Below, piece by piece: positions 18,016 to 29,900 of a DNA stretch of 64,000 bases. Position 1 is the stretch's first letter, and each line of letters opens with the position of its first letter. Below the pieces are notes generated by a model. The model searched no databases, was not told the DNA's origin, and saw only the letters and a list, made by a program, of their open reading frames with translations. A program made the translations under genes and the position numbers. The DNA comes from Lotus japonicus (taxonomy: Eukaryota > Streptophyta > Magnoliopsida > Fabales > Fabaceae), in contig NC_080043.1 in assembly GCF_012489685.1 (NCBI RefSeq), positions 46,887,127 to 46,951,126 on the forward strand, read 5' to 3'.

Positions 18016-21000
18016 TCACTCTGGACAAAAGTCCATGTTTAGATTTTTCAGAATAAAATTAAATCTATCCTCTGCTAAGGGCTTTGTAAAGATATCTGCC
18101 CATTGATGGTCAGTATCAACAAACTTCAGAAGAAGTACGCCCTTCTGTACATAATCTCTAATAAAGTGATACTTTACCTCAATGTGCTTTGCCCTTGAAT
18201 GTAAGATAGGATTCTTACTCAATGAGATTGCAGCAGTGTTATCACAATAGATTGGGATATTGCTCTCAAGGATCTGATAATCCTCCAGCTGATGTTTCAT
18301 CCAGAGCATCTGAGTGCTGCATATTGCTGCTGAGATATATTCTGCCTCTGCAGTTGATAGTGCAATGGTTGATTGCCTCTTGCTTGCCCATGAGACTAGA
18401 TTGCTTCCCAGAAATTGACAATTTCCGGAAGTACTTTTTCTCTCTGTTCTATCTCCAGCATAATCAGCATCACAATAACCTGAAAGCTTATACTCTGATG
18501 TTTTCTTATACATCAAGCCAAGGTTAGTGGTGCCTTTTAAATACCTTAGGATCCTCTTAACAGCAGTTAAGTGGGTTTCCCTTGGATCTGATTGGAATCG
18601 AGCACATAAATGAACACTAAATAATATGTCTGGCCTAGATGCAGTTAAGTATAGAAGTGAACCTATCATGCCACGATAGAGCTTCTGACATATTTTACCA
18701 CTTTTATCTTCTTTCTCCAAAATGCATGTAGGATGCATTGGAGTCTTGGCCACTGTAGATTCCAGCATATTGAACTTCTTCAGAAGTTCTTTAGTGTACT
18801 TGCTCTGATGGATATATGTTCCTTCTGGTGTTTGATCAACTTGTATTCCCAGAAAGTACTTTAATTCTCCCATCATACTCATCTCAAATTCAGCCTGCAT
18901 CATCTCAGAAAATTCTTTGCATAGAGATTGATTAGCAGAACCAAATATAATATCATCAACATAAATTTGCACAATTAAGATATCATCTTTATAAGTCTTG
19001 CAAAAAAGAGTTGTATCTACTTTACCCCTTACAAACTCATTCTCCAGAAGGAATGAGCTGAGTCTCTCATACCATGCTCTGGGAGCTTGCTTCAGACCAT
19101 AGAGTGATTTCTTCAATTTGAACACATGGTCTGGTTTCTTCTCATCTTCAAAACCTGGGGGTTGATGAACATAGACTTCCTCTGAAATATAACCATTTAG
19201 GAAGGCACTCTTTACGTCCATCTGATGTAGAACTATGTTGTGATTTACTGAGAAGGAGATCAATAGTCTGATTGCCTCCAGTCTTGCTACTGGAGCAAAT
19301 GTTTCAGTGTAGTCTATTCCTTCCTGCTGGCTGTAGCCTTGAGCAACTAGCCTTGCCTTGTTTCTGACTACATCACCTTTCTCATTCAGCTTGTTTCTGA
19401 ATACCCATTTCGTTCCAATAACATGAACATTCTCAGGCTTCTTCACTAAGCTCCAAACATCGTTCTTGGAAAATTGATTCAATTCTTCTTCCATGGCCAG
19501 AATCCAATCCTTGTCCTGAAGAGCTTCATCTATGGACTTGGGTTCAATTAAGGACACCAATCCTTTCAGACTCAGCAAGGTCTCTTCAGAGGGTCTGAAG
19601 GCAGATCTGGTTCTGACTGGTTCGTCTTTGTTGCCCAGAATCAATTCCTTAGGGTGAGCTGCAGTGATTCTGCTCTTCTTCAGAGTTTGTGAGTTAGAGG
19701 GACCAGCTTCTTCCTCTGGTTCATTTTCCTCTGGCTCAACTTCCTCTGGAGCTTTGCCTTTGTCAGAAACATTAATGCTTAAATCTGCAAACTTTTCAAC
19801 TAGCTTTGACTGGTCAGAGTCAAGCTTATCATCAAATCTAACATGAATAGATTCTTCAATAGTCTTAGCATCAGTATTATAAAATCTAAAACCTTTAGAT
19901 CTATCAGAGTAACCAAGTAATAGACACTTAGAAGACTTAGCATCAAATTTATGCAATCTATCCTTAGTATTGAGAACATAACAAGCACAGCCAAAAGGAT
20001 GAAAATAAGAAATGTTGGGTTTTATGTTCTTCCACAATTCATAGGGAGTCTTATTCAGAATTGGTCTCACAGAGATTCTGTTCTGAATGTAACATGTTGT
20101 ATTTACTGCCTCTGCCCAAAAGTGCTTAGCCATGCCAGTTTCTTGGAGCATGGTTCTAGCCATCTCCTGAAGAGTTCTGTTCTTCCTCTCAACAACACCA
20201 TTTTGTTGAGGAGTTCTGGGACAAGAGAAATCATGTGCAATTCCATAGGAATCAAACAGACTCTGAAACTTGTCATTCTCAAACTCTCCACCATGGTCAC
20301 TTCTGACACGCACAATCCTACAAGCCTTCTCGTTTTGCACTTGAGCAATGAAGGTAGAGAACACAGCATGAGACTCATCCTTGCGGGTTAGAAACTTTAC
20401 CCATGTCCAGCGGCTATAAACATCAACGATAACCATCCCATATCTCTTGCCACCTATAGACTCAGTTTTCACTGGTCCAAACAGGTCGATATGCAGAAGT
20501 TCTAACGGCCTTGAGGTTGAGACAACATTCTTTGTCTTGAAAAGGACTTTTGTGAATTTGCCTTTCTGACATGCTTCACAAAGAGCGTCTGAAGCGAACT
20601 TCAGATTGGGTAAGCCCCTGACAAGGTTTAGCTTGCTCAGCTGAGAAATCTTCCTCATACTGGCATGCCCTAACCGTCTATGCCATACCCACAGCTCTTC
20701 ATTAACAGACAGAAGGCACTTCACATTCTGAGCCTCCAACTCAGATAATCTGATCTTATAAATGTTGTTCTTCCTCTTGCTGTTTAACAGAACAGAGCCA
20801 TCGATCTGACTTACAGCCCGGCAGGACTTTTGATTGAATATAACATCATAACCCTTGTCAGCTAATTGACTTATAGACAATAAGTTATGTGTTAAGCCGT
20901 CTACCAATAACACATTATCAATGCATGGACTACTATCTACACAAATAGTACCAGTACCAATAATTTTACCCTTTTCATTTCCTCCGAAGCCAACTTCGCC

Positions 21001-21120
21001 TCCAGGCTTAAGTTTCAGCTCTCGGAACATACGCTTTTCTCCCGTCATGTGACGCGAGCATCCACTGTCCAGATACCATGATTGGTGTTTCAGTGGAGCT
21101 ATCAAGGATATCTGCAACAT
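18016..21120 (-). CDS. pol: SIRE-1 Pol polyprotein (protease-integrase-RT-RNase H)
   Basis: An open 1034-codon frame with the Ty1/copia domain order. Aspartic protease [10 protein letters not shown] lies near residues 18-27. Integrase has an HRRLGH zinc-binding start near 147 and catalytic residues in [15 protein letters not shown] and VERKNRT. Reverse transcriptase has [10 protein letters not shown] and the YVDD box near 719. RNase H includes [26 protein letters not shown] and the final [12 protein letters not shown]. The first Met here is unlikely to be a true start: the frame overlaps the end of gag by 113 bases in a different frame (one base further along), so Pol is presumably made by ribosomal frameshifting, unless an indel broke an originally single frame. 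All key motifs look intact. Confidence 0.92.
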   Translation of the reverse strand: MLQISLIAPLKHQSWYLDSGCSRHMTGEKRMFRELKLKPGGEVGFGGNEKGKIIGTGTICVDSSPCIDNVLLVDGLTHNLLSISQLADKGYDVIFNQKSCRAVSQIDGSVLLNSKRKNNIYKIRLSELEAQNVKCLLSVNEELWVWHRRLGHASMRKISQLSKLNLVRGLPNLKFASDALCEACQKGKFTKVLFKTKNVVSTSRPLELLHIDLFGPVKTESIGGKRYGMVIVDVYSRWTWVKFLTRKDESHAVFSTFIAQVQNEKACRIVRVRSDHGGEFENDKFQSLFDSYGIAHDFSCPRTPQQNGVVERKNRTLQEMARTMLQETGMAKHFWAEAVNTTCYIQNRISVRPILNKTPYELWKNIKPNISYFHPFGCACYVLNTKDRLHKFDAKSSKCLLLGYSDRSKGFRFYNTDAKTIEESIHVRFDDKLDSDQSKLVEKFADLSINVSDKGKAPEEVEPEENEPEEEAGPSNSQTLKKSRITAAHPKELILGNKDEPVRTRSAFRPSEETLLSLKGLVSLIEPKSIDEALQDKDWILAMEEELNQFSKNDVWSLVKKPENVHVIGTKWVFRNKLNEKGDVVRNKARLVAQGYSQQEGIDYTETFAPVARLEAIRLLISFSVNHNIVLHQMDVKSAFLNGYISEEVYVHQPPGFEDEKKPDHVFKLKKSLYGLKQAPRAWYERLSSFLLENEFVRGKVDTTLFCKTYKDDILIVQIYVDDIIFGSANQSLCKEFSEMMQAEFEMSMMGELKYFLGIQVDQTPEGTYIHQSKYTKELLKKFNMLESTVAKTPMHPTCILEKEDKSGKICQKLYRGMIGSLLYLTASRPDILFSVHLCARFQSDPRETHLTAVKRILRYLKGTTNLGLMYKKTSEYKLSGYCDADYAGDRTERKSTSGNCQFLGSNLVSWASKRQSTIALSTAEAEYISAAICSTQMLWMKHQLEDYQILESNIPIYCDNTAAISLSKNPILHSRAKHIEVKYHFIRDYVQKGVLLLKFVDTDHQWADIFTKPLAEDRFNFILKNLNMDFCPE

Positions 21121-22918
21121 AGATAATCTTGTCCTTAGGTACCCACTTTCTGGGTCCTCTTTTGTTAGTTACCCCAGAGGTTCTGATCACCTTGGGTGTC
21201 TCAACATAATATTTTAAAGGAATATTTGCATGATATTTAGTCATAGAGAAAGATCCCTTTTTAAGAGGGTTTTTAGCAACTTTAGCAGGTACAGGATCAG
21301 GCAATATGGTACCAGAGGGAACAAAGCATTCATATAAGGATTTAGCTTTAGACACAGAGGGCTCATTTCTAATTGGTTTAGAATAGCCAATGCCATGCAT
21401 TCCATTTCTGCTTACGCCATAGATCATTGAAGCCATTAAGCTTCTATCCACGCTTTTAGCTAGGAATCTTTGAAAAGACTTTTCATACTTAGATTCATTT
21501 CTACAATCAGAGGCATCACAGGCAACAATTTCTTCTAACTTCGCAATCTGGTTCTTAAGCACAGAGTTAGAATTTACCAAAGCATGATTTTCATTTTTCA
21601 AATCAGAAATAATTTTCTCATGTTCAGAAGGAGTCTTGGAAACAGCAGATAAGTTCTTTTTCAACTTTTTATGCTTAGACAATAAAGAGTTATACTTATC
21701 CATGATATCAGACAAAGCATATTTCAGTTCAGAGGTAGAGAAAGAAGCGAATACCTCATTTTCATCGTCTGAGTTAGGATCTCCTTCTGATTCTGAGTCA
21801 GAGTCAACAGCTTCCTTTGACTCTGCTCCTTTGTCTTTGACAATGGCCATGAGTCCTTGGACTTCACCATCAGAGTCAACATCCTCTGACTCTGATTCAT
21901 CAAATGTCACCATCAGACTCTTCTTGGTCTTGAAGTGCTTCTTTGGCTTCTTGTCCTTCTTCAATTTTGGACAGTCACTTTTGTAGTGCCCTGATTCTTT
22001 GCACTCAAAACAAGTTACTTCCTTGATTGATGACTTCTTCTGACCTGAGGATTCAGACTTTCCTCTTGCCTTTCCAGAGCCTTTGTATTTGCTCTGCCTG
22101 TGCTTCCAGATGCGGTTGAGTCTCTTGGAGATCAGAGTCAGCTCATCTTCATCAGAATCTTCTGATGCTTCTTCAGATTCCTCTTCTTCAACTTGAAGAG
22201 CTTTTGACTTCTCAACCTTAGCCTTTTCAGATTTGGATTTCAAGGCTATGGACTTTTTCCTCAGATCTTGCATCTCTGAATGCTTCAGCTCATGGCATTT
22301 CAAAATGCTGATGAGTTCTTCTAAACTCATATTCTCAACGTCTCTTGTGAGCTCTATTGAAGTTACCAAAGGCATCCAACTTTCAGGAAGACACCTGATG
22401 ACCCTTATGACATGATCTTTTGTTGTGTAGCTCTTGTTGAGAGGTCGTATGCCAGCTACAAGCAATTGAAATCTGGAGAACATTTCATCAATGGACTCAT
22501 TTGGCTCCATGATGAAGGATTCATACTTTTGGATCAAAGACAATGCCTTTGATTCTTTGACTTTCTTGTTTCCTTCATGAGACATCTTCAGAGATTCAAA
22601 AATGCCTTTAGCAAACTCACGATCTGTAATCTTCTGGTACTCTTCATAGGAAATAGCACTTAGAAGAATTGCTCTTGCTTTGTGATGTTGTGAGTACAGC
22701 TTCTTTTGATCTGCAGTCATCTCTGACCTTGGGATCTTCTTGCCATCTGCATCAAGTGGACGCTCGTAGCCATCCACAATAATATCCCAGAGATCTGCAT
22801 CGAAACCCAGAAAGAAACTTTCCAGTCTATCTTTCCAATATTCGAACCTTTGACCGTCGAACATAGGAGGCTTTGCATTGTAACCATCTCTTTGAGTTTC
22901 ACTGGTGGTGGCAGCCAT
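21008..22918 (-). CDS. gag: SIRE-1 Gag protein (636 aa)
   Basis: It starts [20 protein letters not shown] 58 bases after the primer-binding site. Residues ~15-215 are a UBN2-type Gag domain ([47 protein letters not shown]). A CCHC zinc knuckle [14 protein letters not shown] lies near residues 303-316, with basic flanks. An acidic Ser/Asp/Glu region and a coiled-coil-like region ([18 protein letters not shown]) follow, which is long for copia Gag and typical of Sireviruses. The last ~37 codons overlap pol in another frame. It forms the particle and binds the RNA. Confidence 0.9.
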   Translation of the reverse strand: MAATTSETQRDGYNAKPPMFDGQRFEYWKDRLESFFLGFDADLWDIIVDGYERPLDADGKKIPRSEMTADQKKLYSQHHKARAILLSAISYEEYQKITDREFAKGIFESLKMSHEGNKKVKESKALSLIQKYESFIMEPNESIDEMFSRFQLLVAGIRPLNKSYTTKDHVIRVIRCLPESWMPLVTSIELTRDVENMSLEELISILKCHELKHSEMQDLRKKSIALKSKSEKAKVEKSKALQVEEEESEEASEDSDEDELTLISKRLNRIWKHRQSKYKGSGKARGKSESSGQKKSSIKEVTCFECKESGHYKSDCPKLKKDKKPKKHFKTKKSLMVTFDESESEDVDSDGEVQGLMAIVKDKGAESKEAVDSDSESEGDPNSDDENEVFASFSTSELKYALSDIMDKYNSLLSKHKKLKKNLSAVSKTPSEHEKIISDLKNENHALVNSNSVLKNQIAKLEEIVACDASDCRNESKYEKSFQRFLAKSVDRSLMASMIYGVSRNGMHGIGYSKPIRNEPSVSKAKSLYECFVPSGTILPDPVPAKVAKNPLKKGSFSMTKYHANIPLKYYVETPKVIRTSGVTNKRGPRKWVPKDKIIYVADILDSSTETPIMVSGQWMLASHDGRKAYVPRAET

Positions 22919-22976
22919 TGTTTTTCACACCGGCCCGGATCACTGAACACTGTTAGGTGTGGTAATCAGAACTTGC

Positions 22977-22988
22977 GCTCTGATACCA
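22977..22988 (-). other. SIRE-1 primer-binding site
   Basis: Plus-strand GCTCTGATACCA, the complement of TGGTATCAGAGC, matches the initiator tRNA-Met 3' end. It sits two bases inside the 5' LTR boundary at 22991. Confidence 0.92.
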
Positions 22989-22990
22989 AT

Positions 22991-24203
22991 TGAAGGTATG
23001 AAAAACGGTAGAAAGGGGGGGTTTGAATAACGTTTTCAGAACAAAACTTCCACCTTAAAGATTTAGACAAATCTTTCGAGAACTTAAGTGCTAAAGATAA
23101 GAGATAGAAAAGCACACAAGGATTTTATCCTGGTTCACTTGATAAATCACTCAAGCTACTCCAGTCCACCCGTTAAGGTGATTTCTTCCTTCTTAGAATG
23201 AAGGCAATCCACTAATCAGGTAAGAGTTACAACTGCACTTGAAACCTACAAGTGACTAACAATTACACTGACTTAGCTCACACTAAGATTCACTCTCTTA
23301 GTCTTCTCTAGGATCCGATCAACCTTGATCTCCTAAAGGAACTAAACAAACTGTTTATCAAAGAATTGTTTACAAGAGATTTGCTTCTAAAAAGCTAATT
23401 GTAAACTCAATGAATTTCAGATGAAAGAAAGCTTAGAATATTTTGAATATGTCTTGCGCATGTGTATTACTTCTTTTTCTAGCCGCTTCTTTCAATCTTC
23501 AGCCACTATATATACTCCAAGGATTAGGGTTGAGCGTTGCATGGGAAATGCTACCGTTGGAGGGCAGTTCTGGAAAATCCAGCTTCTGCTGTGGCTGAGA
23601 ACGTTAGGTAGGTCGTCAGGAAGGTACACTTGCTTTTGTACTTGGATAGCGACTTGACCTTTTAACCTAGGAGACTTCTGATCAGAGGAATACTTCATAT
23701 TGGAACTTGTGAAGCCGGTTGATCAGAGTCAGAGGGAAAGCACAGATCCTCTGACCATTGTATCTTCTGATTCTGAACTCAGACGGAAGAACATGGCCTT
23801 CAGAGTTTCTTGCTTCTGGACTTCAGAGTTTCCACTATTCAGCTTCTGCAACTTCAGAGTCTTCTACACCATCAGAACATCTGAACTTTCAGTGTTTCTT
23901 GGTTATCAGAACTTCTGGATCTTCAGAGCTTTTAGTGACTGAGTCCTCATCAGAGTTTGTATAACTTCAGAACTTCTGAAGCTTTTCCACTGTTCATACT
24001 GAACATGGTGAATGCGAAAGCGTTGCTTGGGTTACTCTTTATACACAGTGCTTCTGATTTGTGTGAGATTGAGTTGAGGTCAGAGCCTGTAAATAGCACA
24101 CTCAGAAAAACACGTTAGAGTACCACAATTGTTCATATCAAAAGGTTAACTTGTAATCATCAAAACATAGAGTTGTACTACTAGATCAAAACTTGATCTT
24201 ACA
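22991..24203 (-). mobile_element. SIRE-1 5' LTR (1213 bp)
   Basis: Nearly identical to 12093-13302. The visible differences are a 3-base indel near 23475 and about seven substitutions. A minus-strand TATA box lies at about 23505-23516. It is followed on the right by TTTTC (24204-24208) and the resumed LTR of element A. Confidence 0.93.
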
Positions 24204-24208
24204 TTTTC

Positions 24209-24414
24209 TACTTTCCGTCACTGGAGGTTACTCGTGACGAGGTCGCTACTTACAGCGGGGAATGTTATATGTATTGTGTATTAGTTCTGTTACCTTTCGC
24301 ATTTGGGTTTTATTTATTTTAGTCTTAGTTGTCATCAAAAAAAAATATTTACGTTTTTCCGCATTAAGTTTATTTTGGTTACTAAAGTGACGCCACCGAA
24401 ATCGGGGTGTTACA
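24209..24414 (+). mobile_element. Element A left LTR, last part
   Basis: Continues the LTR broken at 12092: TACTTTCCGTCACTGG... to AAATCGGGGTGTTACA. It matches the right LTR at about 30567-30773. Confidence 0.9.
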
Positions 24415-24417
24415 TTG

Positions 24418-24429
24418 TGGTATCAGAGC
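24418..24429 (+). other. Element A primer-binding site
   Basis: TGGTATCAGAGC, three bases after the LTR end, matches initiator tRNA-Met. The same spacing is found in elements B, D and E. Confidence 0.92.
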
Positions 24430-24626
24430 ACGGTCGAGTCTTTCGGGAGTTGTTGGGGAATAGGTCTTCTGTGCTAGGTTGTGTGACTCTGCAAAGAGTG
24501 AAAATTGATTGTCTGCAAGCGATTTTTCGCTTAAAAATTGATTGAAGTTATTGCTTAATCATATTGTATAGTTATGGAAATGCTATCTTATGATGAGTAC
24601 TAACTGTTTGCTTAACTTAACAGAAC

Positions 24627-25820
24627 ATGGTGAACTCTAACCAACTTGCTGAGATGGTGGCCACTTTGGTCCAAGCAATGACTGTACAGACGAATGACAA
24701 TGCACATAGGCGTGCTACTGAGGATACACGCGAGCTACACCGGCTTCAGAGAGAAGTAGCCCTGGACCAGAACAGAGGACTGAATGATTTCAGAAGGCAG
24801 GATCCACCCAAGTTCACGGGTGGGACTGACCCGGACAATACGGATTTGTGGATCCAAGAAATTGAGAAGATTTTCGAAGTACTGCAGACTGCTGAAGGGG
24901 CTAAGGTGGGCCTGGCAACTTATCTGCTGCTGGGCGACGCTGAGTACTGGTGGAAGGGTACCAGAGGAATTATGAGGGCTAACCACGAAGAGGTGAATTG
25001 GAACTCCTTTCGTACTGCGTTTCTAGAGAAGTACTTTCCAACTAGCGCTCGAGACGAGCGGGAGGCACAATTTCTGACCCTGGGTCAAGGGAGCATGACC
25101 GTACCTGAGTATGCTTCCAAGCTGGAATCATTGGCTAAGCACTTCCAGTTTCTCAACAACCATGTTGATGAACGCTACATGTGTAAGCGGTTTCTGAATG
25201 GGCTGAGAGCAGACATCGAAGATTCAGTGAGGCCTTTGGGGATTATACGATTTCAAGCTTTGGTGGAGAAGGCCACAGAGGTGGAGCTGATGAAAAATAG
25301 AAGGATGAATGGAGCTGGAACAGGGGGACCGATGAGGTCGAGTTCCCAAGACAATCTTGGAAAAGGAAAGTTTCAGATGAAGAAGCCTTATCAGCGCCCT
25401 ATGGGGGAAGGTTATGCCCTAGGACAGTACAAACCGATGACCCTTGCTACTGGAGGTGCAGGGAATCAAGTCGGCAACACGGACGTGACATGTTTCAGGT
25501 GTGGGAAGACTGGACATTTTGCTGACAAGTGCCCAGTGACTGGACCAAGATGCTTTAATTGCAACCGAGTGGGATATCGAGCTGTGGATTGTAAGGCGCC
25601 CAAGAAGGAGCCCTCTGTTAACACTGCAAAGGGAAAGCGCCTCACTACTAGGGGAAGAGTTTATATCATGGACGGAGGAGGATCGAAGAAGTTAGCCAGA
25701 GGAGAGCGCAAGAACGACGGTAACCTTCTAACCATTCTTTCTCATTTCAGTATAATATATTCCATTACTCTCGTAGCGTGTGCAAACACACCTAACTTAT
25801 TTATACTGTCTAAGCTTTGA
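24627..25820 (+). CDS. gag: Element A Gag (397 aa), pol-less gypsy
   Basis: ATG 24627 (MVNSNQLAEMVATLVQAM) aligns with the gag starts of B and E. Residues ~48-230 are a Retrotrans_gag capsid domain ([54 protein letters not shown]). Two zinc-knuckle positions follow. The first, CFRCGKTGHFADKC, is complete. In the second, CFNCNRVGYRAVDC, the zinc-ligand His is replaced by Tyr. Where B has the protease motif [12 protein letters not shown] reads LSHFSIIYSI, and the frame stops soon after. The ORF is thus an intact Gag without protease, in an element with no RT or integrase. Confidence 0.85.
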   Translation: MVNSNQLAEMVATLVQAMTVQTNDNAHRRATEDTRELHRLQREVALDQNRGLNDFRRQDPPKFTGGTDPDNTDLWIQEIEKIFEVLQTAEGAKVGLATYLLLGDAEYWWKGTRGIMRANHEEVNWNSFRTAFLEKYFPTSARDEREAQFLTLGQGSMTVPEYASKLESLAKHFQFLNNHVDERYMCKRFLNGLRADIEDSVRPLGIIRFQALVEKATEVELMKNRRMNGAGTGGPMRSSSQDNLGKGKFQMKKPYQRPMGEGYALGQYKPMTLATGGAGNQVGNTDVTCFRCGKTGHFADKCPVTGPRCFNCNRVGYRAVDCKAPKKEPSVNTAKGKRLTTRGRVYIMDGGGSKKLARGERKNDGNLLTILSHFSIIYSITLVACANTPNLFILSKL

Positions 25821-26942
25821 CCTTATAGTTATTACGCCTATTAACACCTTATTTGACCGTAGCTCGTATTTTAGCTATAGAAATCACACGAGGTTTAGAA
25901 TGACACGGTAAACCTAGAAAGTAGTTTTGCACCAATGCGTTTAACAAGAAGCTAGAAGCTGAAGAATGAATCTCATAGAGATTTCTTATGGATAGTATAC
26001 GTATGATGTCGAGGGCGTGTAGTTCCGTAGAGGAATCGTTGAGGAGGTGAGGTCAGGATATTGTGACTATTGGATGATAGGAACTCATTGACTGTTCCAG
26101 TGGGTTTTTCTAAATTTCACCTTCGATGTATTAGGCTTGATCAACTTAATATTGAGCGGGTGATATTCGGAATCAGAGCTGGCTATGGACTTTGATAGAA
26201 GGATTGATAAGATTAACTTGATTGGATCGAGGATTAGTCGAGCTGGGAGGAAAAAGTTCGCATTAAGTATAAGTTCTCTTGCGAAGGAGATATAGTTTGA
26301 AGAAATGGATATTCATTTAGGAAGCATTGAAGAATTAACGGACATTAGAGGTCCAAACTTGGTGAAGGTTCAGGTTTTAAGTCTATGAATTGTTGTCTTA
26401 AGTTTCTAGGACTCGAAGTTGGTTAGAATTTGATAGAGAGATTAAGAAGTTGATTGACGAGATGGTGATCAAGTTACAGAAAAGGGAAGTGTTAGTATTA
26501 AGATGAACACTTGAGGTTGTCATATTTGGACAAGTTGCTTAAAGTCTAAGAGTGAATGAAACTTGTTATGGATTTCGGTGATACGAGCTAGAGATTAGCG
26601 AGTGAATTTTGCTAAGTGGAATGAGAATCTTAGGGTAAAGATTGACTTTAGAAGCTGGAGATCATATTCGAGTAAGAGTTTTAGTGGTGTTATCATTGAT
26701 GATTGTAGTTAAACCTCGGCAAGTTGAAAGATGATATGTCTGTTGAGACGCCGTTGGTCAACATTGGGACTAGAAGAGTGAAACAATCGAAGGGAAAGCA
26801 GAGTGTTTTAGTGAAAATTATTTGGAATAAAGACACGGACGGTGTTATGTGAGAGTTAGAGGAAAAGATCAAGGAATAATATCCAGAACTATTACTGACC
26901 CTTAAGTTTCGAGGACGAAACTTTCTTTTTGGAGGGTAGTAA
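25821..26942 (+). mobile_element. Element A non-coding pol-replacement region and polypurine tract
   Basis: No ORF of note. Bases 25850-26420 match, with substitutions, the reverse complement of element D 53500-53980 (shared stretches such as GATATTCGGAATCAGA and AATGGATATTCATTTA). The last ~240 bases are a decayed chromodomain-like Pol C-terminus (IIWNKDTDG ... YPEL) with stops. The element ends with the polypurine tract CTTTCTTTTTGGAGGGTAGTAA (26921-26942, two bases of spacer included). The shared segment in A and D points to a common non-autonomous lineage. Confidence 0.65.
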
Positions 26943-29900
26943 TGTAAGACCCAAGATTTTAAGCCTAGAATAAGTGGAAGAGATTTCCATTTACGATTAG
27001 GCTTGATGTATCGTGAAAGGAAACCTGAACAAGAGTTTACCAAATGAAATAAATTTATGAAGGAGAAAGTTCAGGAAAAGTCAAAGGATCGTATCGAAGT
27101 CGATAAAAGTTATAGCACGATCGTTAAACGCTTAAACCTAGGTCAGAAACCCTAATATATAGCTAATTTTCATTTATAGGCACGACGGAAGTTAATTCAA
27201 AAAATCTTCAGAGAAATGTTAGAACTTCTCTTTTTCCATATATCACAATCGTTTCGAGGCGAAACTCTAGGATCTACGAACGTCCGATTCCAATCATCGG
27301 AAGTTTGCCGAAACCGAATCCCTGGTATTTCAAAACCCTAGAATTTCTCGACAATGAAGACTTTTTCTATTCAGAGCTTCAAATGAATATTCTACACGCG
27401 TACACCCATTTCTCTTGATGATTTCAATCTTTCTTCCGAAGGAAGTTTTCTATTCCGACAATCGATGCAAAAAGCAACTTATCGGGTAAAATAGTTTTAT
27501 ACCGACTATGCATTAGTTGCCAAAAATACAAGGAGACCTCTTTATAGTTTTGGAATTCTTTTGCCTAAACATATCTATTAATTCACGGAGAATGACGCCG
27601 GAAAAATCAGATTCGCGAAACTTTCATTTTACCGCGTTTTGCCAACCTCTATATATAGCCAAGAAAGGAAGAAAAATACAAATTTTCCACCATTTTCCCC
27701 ACCCAAACCCGCAGCCAAGAAGGAGAAGAAGGAGGAAGAGATTTTGTTCAATCCTTGCTTGATCGTCGATCAATCAGTTGCTGCTTCAAGGCTTCGAGGT
27801 ATAGTCGCTAATCCTTACCTCTGATCGCTTTTTCCATAGCTTTTCTGTAGAGTTTTCTGAGCGGATAGTTTATGGGTTTTTGCAAAACTATCCTGAATCT
27901 TTCATTTCTGATTCTAAACCTCTTCTATATGTGCCCAAGATCACTCCTGCCGGATTAGATTTTCCGTTATGTCGCCGGAATTCCGCCGGAATCAATTTTA
28001 GCCTTAAATACCCATTTTTGGAGTTTTTGAGGTAAAGCTTCAACCTTTAGGCTAAAAACTATCGCCTTAGCTTAGTCCCTGCAAAATTTGGTTTTTGGGA
28101 TTTCAGTTTTGAAATTTCTAAGTTAAAAATCATGACCAAAATACCCCTGCGACAGTTTTTGATCCGATAATTTTTCCGAGTTCAGAATACCCTTAGTTAC
28201 GGCTAATGAAAGCATAGGAACCAAGTTTGATCGAAGAAAAATCGAGCCCCACAATTGTGAAAAGTGGCCGAGCCCTATAGGGGAGGAGGAGGAAAATTCC
28301 TTTTCCGAAAACTTGTCCTTTCGCGCTAGATTATCGTACCTCGGAGTATGAACTACTTCGTGTAACCTTAGTGAGCATTGATAGCTTAGTTTCCGATAGA
28401 TTTTGATAGAATACTGTGGTTTTACTTTAAAGGTTCTTTTGAAGAATTTCCTGAAGATCAAGGAGCTCATTGTGAAGGAACGTTTGAGGAGAACGCTGGA
28501 ATAACTAGAGGTAAGGGCAACTTACCTTACTAGCTAATGCCTTAGGTGTCGACGCATTCGACTTGATTTACTGTTTATGCACTTGTTTGTGTATGATTGG
28601 GAAAATGTTTTCTGAGGCTTCGGCTGATAATGTAGATGATGAATCTACTACTATGTTTTTGAGATTGACTTACATGCTATGTGCTATGTGGGTAATCTAG
28701 GATGTGTGGTGCATGCCTTATATGCTAAGTGCTATGTGGTTATTGCTTATTATGTTGATATATGACATGTTGATTGATGGTGCTGAGTTATTTATGCTTT
28801 AGCAATGAAATCTGAGTTTCTGAATAGTGAGAATAGCGGGCAGGTCATGCCGATTTTATTTTGAGAGTTTTGGGGAAAGTTTGATAGGACGAATGAGATT
28901 CGGGCCATGTTATGGTGTTTTATGGATCGAGACATTCTCTGAAGTCATTTGGGGATTTGGAGATCCCGAGAACTTATAAGAATTGCGATAAGGCTAAAAG
29001 GATATTATTTTGTGAAGAAAACTCATAAGACCTTAAACAAACTCTAAATTCTTTAAGTAATGATAATAATCTCGAAGGAAGCTTAGGAGTCGAATCTTAG
29101 TTTTGGAAAACGAGAAGTGTCGTCGGATCCAAGTGTTGAGATATTGAGAGGTTTTGAGTATGTTGATACTCTTGTGCTCTGGGAGCAGTTGTGTTGTTGG
29201 GCTATCTGAGAGATAAGCCGGGAAACGGGTAGTTTCCGAGCATGTTGATGCTCTTTGCTCGTTGAGCAGTGTTGACCATCGGATAGAGATGAGTCGGATG
29301 ATTTGGAGATCATCATGAGATACAGTTTATACCTTCGGGTACCGTTTATGCCTTCGGGTACAGTTTATACCTTCGGGTACAGTTTATACCTTCGGGTACC
29401 GTTTATGCCTTCGGGTACAGTTTATACCTTCGGGTACAGTTTATACCTTCGGGTACCGTTTATGCCTTCGGGTACAGTTTATGCCTTCGGGTACAGTTTA
29501 TGCCTTCGGGTACAGTTTATACCTTCGGGTACAGTTTATACCTTCGGGTACCGTTTATACCTTCGGGTACCGTTTATGCCTTCGGGTACAGTTTATGCCT
29601 TCGGGTACAGTTTATACCTTCGGGTACAGTTTATACCTTCGGGTACAGTTTATACCTTCGGGTACCGTTTATGCCTTCGGGTACAGTTTATACCTTCGGG
29701 TACAGTTTATACCTTCGGGTAATTCGGACATCGACGGGGGATATGATCGTCCGTGAGGTTAGGATCGACCTGTTGATTGTCGGGCATAGCGGAGGGAAAA
29801 GTCGACCCGCAGGGTTAGGACTGATCCGGCTATGTCAAGGTTGTAAGTGACACTCGGGGGTTATGGTCGACACAATGCCAGTGTTAGGACCGACTCAAAC

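Larger units (their letters stand above)
12093..24203 (-). mobile_element. SIRE-1: Sirevirus-type Ty1/copia element, structurally complete
   Basis: 12,111 bp on the minus strand: 5' LTR 22991-24203, primer-binding site 22977-22988, gag, pol, env-like ORF, an antisense ORF, polypurine tract 13303-13317, 3' LTR 12093-13302. Target-site duplication TTTTC lies at 12088-12092 and 24204-24208. I count about seven substitutions and one 3-base indel between the 1.21 kb LTRs, roughly 0.6%. With a commonly used plant rate of 1.3e-8 per site per year this suggests about 0.2-0.3 million years, a borrowed rate. Gag, pol and env-like frames are open throughout, so it is potentially active or was until recently. 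Confidence 0.93.
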
